Assembly (NCBI GenBank): GCA_022843145.1
Contig: JALHOF010000003.1
Span: 1-64,000 of the forward strand
Source of the DNA: Hyphomicrobium sp.
Lineage (GTDB): Bacteria; Pseudomonadota; Alphaproteobacteria; Rhizobiales; Hyphomicrobiaceae
Length of the DNA: 64,000 nucleotides
Direction: 5' to 3'
The notes beneath the pieces are model-generated. The model ran no database searches and had not been told where the DNA came from. It worked only from the letters and a program-made list of their open reading frames with translations. Below are positions 60,658 to 64,000 of the stretch, piece after piece. The first letter of the stretch is position 1. Each line of letters starts with the position of its first letter. The position numbers were made by a program, and so were the translations under genes.

Positions 60658-61067
60658 GACGGGTTCTCCGTGTGATGCATCGGCGACGTTCGACCGATTG
60701 CGGTCACCCCGCGTTGAGAGAGATCAAACTGCGACAATCTAGTTTCGCTCTGTTCAGCTAGGCCGATCCACTCCGCCCGGCTGCGCGACACGATCGAGAG
60801 CGATTCGATCCGCGGTTTGGCCGGGGACTGGCGCGGCACGGCATGAAAGCGCGCAGCCGCTTGATCTGGATCAACAATTGCCGTGGCGGGCTGGCAACAG
60901 AACGTGACGATCCCGTGGTCAGCTGATTTTCATCAGCAGTTCCTCGGATCCCGCTCTGGCCAGTGCGCGCGCAATCGTCCGAATACTACGTTCATCGAGT
61001 TCAACGGCCCAAAGTGACGGGAACACCCTTGGGCCCGCCAATCCAATCGATGTGAAGGGGGATAGAT
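60658..61067. other. 410-base divergent region between the Crp/Fnr gene and ompW
   Basis: Holds a perfect FNR/FixK box at 60861-60874, roughly equidistant from both start codons. A small hairpin (GCTGAT-TTTC-ATCAGC) lies at about 60923-60938. No gene is evident. Confidence 0.6.
60861..60874. promoter_or_regulatory. FNR/FixK box
   Basis: TTGAT-CTGG-ATCAA, a perfect palindromic match to the FNR/FixK consensus TTGAT-N4-ATCAA. It stands between a Crp/Fnr-family gene and an ompW-type gene; ompW is an FNR target in Escherichia coli. It probably controls one or both by oxygen or redox state. Confidence 0.75.
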
Positions 61068-61787
61068 ATGCGCGCATTGTTAAAGGGATTTTCGGGGGCA
61101 GTCGCAGCCGCGGCTCTTGTCGTCACGGGCAGCCAGGCCTCGGTCGCTGGCGACTACAAAGGTGACTTCATGGTTCGTGCGGGCGTTTCGGTCGTCATTC
61201 CTGACGCGAGTGCCGATGTGCTCTCGAATGGCGTTCTGGTCGGGACGGCCGACGCAGACATCTCGACCGAGGTCATTCCGTCGCTGACACTGACGTACTT
61301 CCTCAACAAGAACATTGCTGCCGAGCTGTTCTGCTGCTTCGCCAAACATAATGTCGAAGGCAAGGGTGCGATTGCGGGCGCGGATCTCGGCGACACCTGG
61401 ATCTTCCCGCCGGCTGTGACGCTTCAGTATCATTTCGATCCGATCGGTGGCTTCAAGCCCTACGTCGGCGCCGGCGTCCAATACATCGCCTTCTTCGGCG
61501 AGAGCCGTAGCGCGGCGCTCGGCACCAAGATGTCGATCGACAATGCCTTCGGCTTCACTTTGCAGGCCGGTATCGATGTCGAACTCGGCGCTGGCTGGTA
61601 CGCAAACCTCGACGTGAAGAAGACCTGGCTCGACACCGAGGCCAGCTGGGGCGATACCGGTCCTGGTCTCGGCGTCGTGACCGCAGATGTCGACGTCGAT
61701 CCTCTCATCGTCTCGGCCAACATCGGCTACCGGTTCAATCTGTCGGACCTCTTCGGCCGCCGCGAAGCCTACGCGCCGATGAAGTAA
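61068..61787 (+). CDS. OmpW-family outer membrane protein
   Basis: A 239-residue outer membrane beta-barrel. The signal peptide (MRALLKGFSGAVAAAALVV, cleavage near SVAG) precedes a barrel whose strands alternate hydrophobic residues: FMVRAGVSVVIPD, LTLTYFLNKNIAAELFCCF, LQYHFDPIGGFKPYVGAGV, GYRFNLSDLFGRR at the C terminus. The GxKPYVGAGV and YFLN..IA.E motifs are hallmarks of OmpW. It would form a small hydrophobic channel. A FNR box is upstream and a terminator follows. Confidence 0.92.
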   Translation: MRALLKGFSGAVAAAALVVTGSQASVAGDYKGDFMVRAGVSVVIPDASADVLSNGVLVGTADADISTEVIPSLTLTYFLNKNIAAELFCCFAKHNVEGKGAIAGADLGDTWIFPPAVTLQYHFDPIGGFKPYVGAGVQYIAFFGESRSAALGTKMSIDNAFGFTLQAGIDVELGAGWYANLDVKKTWLDTEASWGDTGPGLGVVTADVDVDPLIVSANIGYRFNLSDLFGRREAYAPMK

Positions 61788-61812
61788 GATTTGCATTGGA
61801 CGACTGAACGAC

Positions 61813-61843
61813 AAAGGCCCGGCATCGCTGCCGGGCCTTTTTT
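61813..61843 (+). terminator. Rho-independent terminator of the ompW-type gene
   Basis: AAAGGCCCGGCA (61813-61824) pairs with TGCCGGGCCTTT (61829-61840) around TCGC, followed by more T (to 61843). It lies 26 bases after the stop. Confidence 0.9.
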
Positions 61844-61847
61844 GTTT

Positions 61848-61922
61848 GCGCCTTCGGATGCCGACCCGCATCCGGCGCGTCTATTCGATCGCCTTCCGAT
61901 GCCCACACCCATCCGGCGCGTC
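61848..61922. repeat. Two imperfect 34-base direct repeats
   Basis: Copies at 61848-61881 and 61889-61922 share the pattern GCCTTC.GATGCC.AC.C.CATCCGGCGCGTC with a few mismatches, and each contains an imperfect palindrome (GGATGC / GCATCC in the first). The second copy runs to the stop codon of the thioredoxin-like gene. Possibly a dispersed intergenic repeat or transcription-end element. Confidence 0.5.
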
Positions 61923-62544
61923 ACCAGAGTTTCACGTCCTTGCCCTCGGCGCGAAGCTTCTCGGCATACTCCGACAGCCAGCGCTGAAAATTGGGCTCGT
62001 GCCCATAGGCGCCCGTCTTCACGTAGACGAACGTGGCATGCGTGTGAAAGGCCTTCCAATACCCTTGAAGCCGCCAAACCTCGGCATCGCGGCCCGACTT
62101 TCCAGCGGCGTCAGCGACCTTCGCCGGGAAGAACACGATCGTGGGCGTGAAGTTCACCCGCCAGCGTTCGGCGAGCTTGCGCTCTTCCATTTTTTTGCCG
62201 TCGAAGTCGGTGACCTCGCGCGAGCCATGCAGGTTGATCTGCAAAGCAAGGAAGTTGTCCTTGATGTATTTTGAAACCTCGGGGTCGGAGAGACTGGTGC
62301 GGTGCATCTCGCCGCAGTACGGGCAGCCGCGCTGCTCGAAGAAGACGACGAGGCCCTTGCCCGCCGCTTCGGCATCGGCAAGGTCGTCCTTCAGATCGAG
62401 GAACGACTGGTGGAACCATGGCTGCTTGTGCATGCCGTCTTCCGCCACCTCGGCCGCGCCGGCGCCGACGCGGGGCAGAGCCAGAACGCTTGCCGCCGTA
62501 AGAGTACCAAGCAGGGCCTGCCGACGTGTCCAGATTGGTAGCAT
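61921..62544 (-). CDS. Exported thioredoxin-like protein (SoxW/DsbD-gamma-like)
   Basis: A 207-residue protein with a twin-arginine-type signal (IWTRRQALLGTLTAASVLALP). The thioredoxin fold has the active site CPYC in VVFFEQRGCPYCGEMH and the cis-proline in NFTPTIVFFP. Members of this family (SoxW and 'thioredoxin fold' proteins) keep periplasmic partners reduced. The last 35 residues (HATFVYVKTGAYG, FQRWLSEYAEKLR) are typical of it. Its redox partner is unknown. Confidence 0.88.
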   Translation of the reverse strand: MLPIWTRRQALLGTLTAASVLALPRVGAGAAEVAEDGMHKQPWFHQSFLDLKDDLADAEAAGKGLVVFFEQRGCPYCGEMHRTSLSDPEVSKYIKDNFLALQINLHGSREVTDFDGKKMEERKLAERWRVNFTPTIVFFPAKVADAAGKSGRDAEVWRLQGYWKAFHTHATFVYVKTGAYGHEPNFQRWLSEYAEKLRAEGKDVKLW

Positions 62545-62658
62545 GAGGGCATCCTTTACTAGGGACGGGGCACGAACGGCGTGCCCAGAGGTCTAGAATG
62601 ATACCACGAACGGCACTCCCGCCAATTCCCGAGCGGGGTGCTGGCATTTCGAGCGTGC

Positions 62659-63465
62659 TCAGGCTTGCGGCGTCTCGCGGCGGAACGGGTATATCAATTG
62701 AGCGGCGATCCCTTCGGGAACGGGGGTGGCGGTGCCGAACTGCTCAGGGGTTCGTCCGGGGGGCATGTAGTAGGTGCCGAACAGCCAATCCCAGACAGGG
62801 AGCAATCCCGCGAAGTTCTTGTCCTGCGCCGCGGGGTCGGTGCTGTGATGCCAGCGATGAAACACCGGGCTTGCGATGACGGCGCGCAGCGGTCCGAAGT
62901 CCCAATCGAGATTGGCGTGCAGCAGAATGGCGAACAGCGCGAAGACGGGCGCGATGCCGATGATGGCCGCAGGTGCGAACCCGAGCGCCAAGAGGGGCAG
63001 CGTCGTCGCAAGGCGCGACACGAGATCGTTCACCGGATGGGCGCGGACGGACGATAACCAGTCGAGCGTCACCGACGAATGGTGCACGGCATGAAACTTC
63101 CAAAGTTGGCGGCGATGGAACAGCCGATGCACCCAATAGCCGAGGAAGTCGGCGGCGACGAGCATGCCGAGCGCCTGAACAGGTCCCGGGAGGCGGGACA
63201 GCGGGCCGAAACCGGCCATGATCTCGTGTTCCGCGATGCGGCCATAGGTGACGTGGGCAAAGGCGGCGACTGCGACGATGACCACAAACCCGACAACGTA
63301 ATGGCCGAGAACGGGCGTCGCGATCCAGTAGGCCAAATCGGTCAAGAGGCCAGGCCGGCGAAGAGGCGTTCGCCGCGCGACCGGTTGCAGCCGCTCGAGC
63401 AGGCGGAAGAGGACGAACAGGACGGCGAAGCCGAGCAACAATCCTAAGGGCGTTGGCGCTGACAT
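62659..63465 (-). CDS. Fatty acid hydroxylase / sterol desaturase family membrane protein
   Basis: A 268-residue integral membrane di-iron enzyme. Four to five hydrophobic segments surround the histidine clusters that bind the iron pair: HRLFHR, HAVHHS (in WKFHAVHHSS) and HRWHHS (in PVFHRWHHST), with a further His in SVRAHPVND. The enzyme would hydroxylate or desaturate a lipid, possibly a hopanoid or carotenoid. The substrate cannot be inferred. Confidence 0.88.
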   Translation of the reverse strand: MSAPTPLGLLLGFAVLFVLFRLLERLQPVARRTPLRRPGLLTDLAYWIATPVLGHYVVGFVVIVAVAAFAHVTYGRIAEHEIMAGFGPLSRLPGPVQALGMLVAADFLGYWVHRLFHRRQLWKFHAVHHSSVTLDWLSSVRAHPVNDLVSRLATTLPLLALGFAPAAIIGIAPVFALFAILLHANLDWDFGPLRAVIASPVFHRWHHSTDPAAQDKNFAGLLPVWDWLFGTYYMPPGRTPEQFGTATPVPEGIAAQLIYPFRRETPQA

Positions 63466-63653
63466 CTGCGGCGTCTCGACGGTTCATGACCAGCAGCCAG
63501 AATCTTGCAACCTCTGGCGTAGCGCGGACAATAGCCGAACCACGTTAAGGAAAATGTGGCGGATGGCCGCTACAGGGCCTCGCTCGAACCCGGTGGTGCG
63601 GGTAAGACTAGGCGTCTGTGGCAGGACGTGGCCGTATTGTACCAAGGACCGGC

Positions 63654-64000
63654 ATGACGATGACCCGCATCGGTTTTTACTCCGGCTCGTTCGATCCGGT
63701 CACGATCGGACATACCGACGTCATCAGCCGCGCTGCGCGGCTTGTCGATATGCTCGTCATCGGGATCGGCATCCATCCAGCGAAAGCTCCGATGTTCACC
63801 GACGCTGAGCGGGTAGCGATGCTCGAAGCGGAGACGCGGCCGATCGCCAAGGCGACGGGCACGCGGTTCGAGATCGTCACCTTTGACGACCTGGCGATCG
63901 ACGCAGCGCGGCGGCACGGTGCAATCGCCATCTTTCGCGGCCTACGCGATGGCACGGATTTCGACTACGAAATGCAGATGGCCGGCATGAACGGCGTGAT
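63654..64000 (+). CDS. coaD: Phosphopantetheine adenylyltransferase (partial, runs off the window)
   Basis: The first 115 codons of CoaD, which makes dephospho-CoA from phosphopantetheine and ATP. The nucleotidyltransferase signature is clear: [21 protein letters not shown] with the HxGH-type TIGH, then [17 protein letters not shown] and [22 protein letters not shown]. The reading frame is open to the window edge. ATG 63654 has AAGGA upstream; an in-frame ATG two codons later is possible. The gyrA-then-coaD order is a common Hyphomicrobiales neighbourhood, here interrupted by four genes. Confidence 0.95.
   Translation, partial: MTMTRIGFYSGSFDPVTIGHTDVISRAARLVDMLVIGIGIHPAKAPMFTDAERVAMLEAETRPIAKATGTRFEIVTFDDLAIDAARRHGAIAIFRGLRDGTDFDYEMQMAGMNGV

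Noticed and set aside
1-64000. CRISPR arrays, tRNA or rRNA genes, riboswitches
   Set aside because: No regularly spaced repeats, cloverleaf or known riboswitch core was seen on reading the gaps by eye; a covariance-model search would be needed to be certain.

Overview
The window is GC-rich bacterial DNA that is almost fully coding. It reads as a chromosome segment of an alphaproteobacterium, most likely order Hyphomicrobiales (Rhizobiales); no genus is assigned. The grounds are the ssb ... gyrA ... coaD neighbourhood, a formate dehydrogenase cluster with the DUF3305/DUF3306/DUF6352/DUF6505 accessory genes of that order, an alphaproteobacterial direct-repeat LexA site (GAAC-N7-GAAC), and an EcfG-type general-stress promoter (GGAAC-N16-CGTT). 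No rRNA, tRNA or CRISPR array was seen.

Layout. 1-447: end of an IS66-family element abutting the C-terminal Hpt fragment of a signalling protein. 457-858: single-domain response regulator. 1144-9070 (all minus): a periplasmic PhnD-like lipoprotein, a histidine kinase and a NarL-type regulator, followed by a nitrate/taurine-type ABC importer with one binding protein, two permeases and two ATPases. 9583-11174: GcvH-like (lipoyl-type) protein coupled to an FAD oxidoreductase. 11670-13680: iron storage set (BFD-like ferredoxin, DUF2325 protein, bacterioferritin). 13755-18153: dihaem cytochrome c, ABC exporter, periplasmic WD40-cytochrome c fusion. 18174-30405: respiratory formate dehydrogenase cluster (large ferredoxin-like protein, biotin/lipoate-ligase-family protein, DUF6505, DUF6352, DUF3305, DUF3306, HTH-TorD chaperone, small Tat protein, alpha, beta, gamma subunits), closed by a strong terminator. 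30651-33757: small membrane protein, Mrp/ApbC, methyltransferase, zinc peptidase. 34072-40956: transglutaminase / ATP-grasp-alpha-E / transglutaminase operon. 40962-41507: DUF2478 protein.

41727-48092 is the most unusual region. An ECF sigma factor, a cysteine-free transmembrane anti-sigma factor and a secreted subtilisin-like protease form an operon. It lies divergent from a 1058-residue secreted modular protein. The gap holds two near-identical ECF-type promoters, one facing each way, and the protease and the large protein share the same six-cysteine-pattern surface module. This looks like a self-contained envelope or surface system that I do not recognise as described.

48102-64000: degenerate dienelactone-hydrolase-like protein, GST, Fe/Zn-type cysteine cluster protein, membrane pentapeptide-repeat protein, ssb with a LexA box, SGNH hydrolase, a cation-diffusion-facilitator-like protein without metal ligands, a PRC-barrel stress protein, gyrA, a Crp/Fnr regulator and OmpW around a perfect FNR/FixK box, a thioredoxin-like protein, a fatty acid hydroxylase family protein and the start of coaD.

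Start codons were chosen from ribosome binding sites, neighbour overlaps and family alignment from memory. Family names come from motif recognition only; no database search was run.
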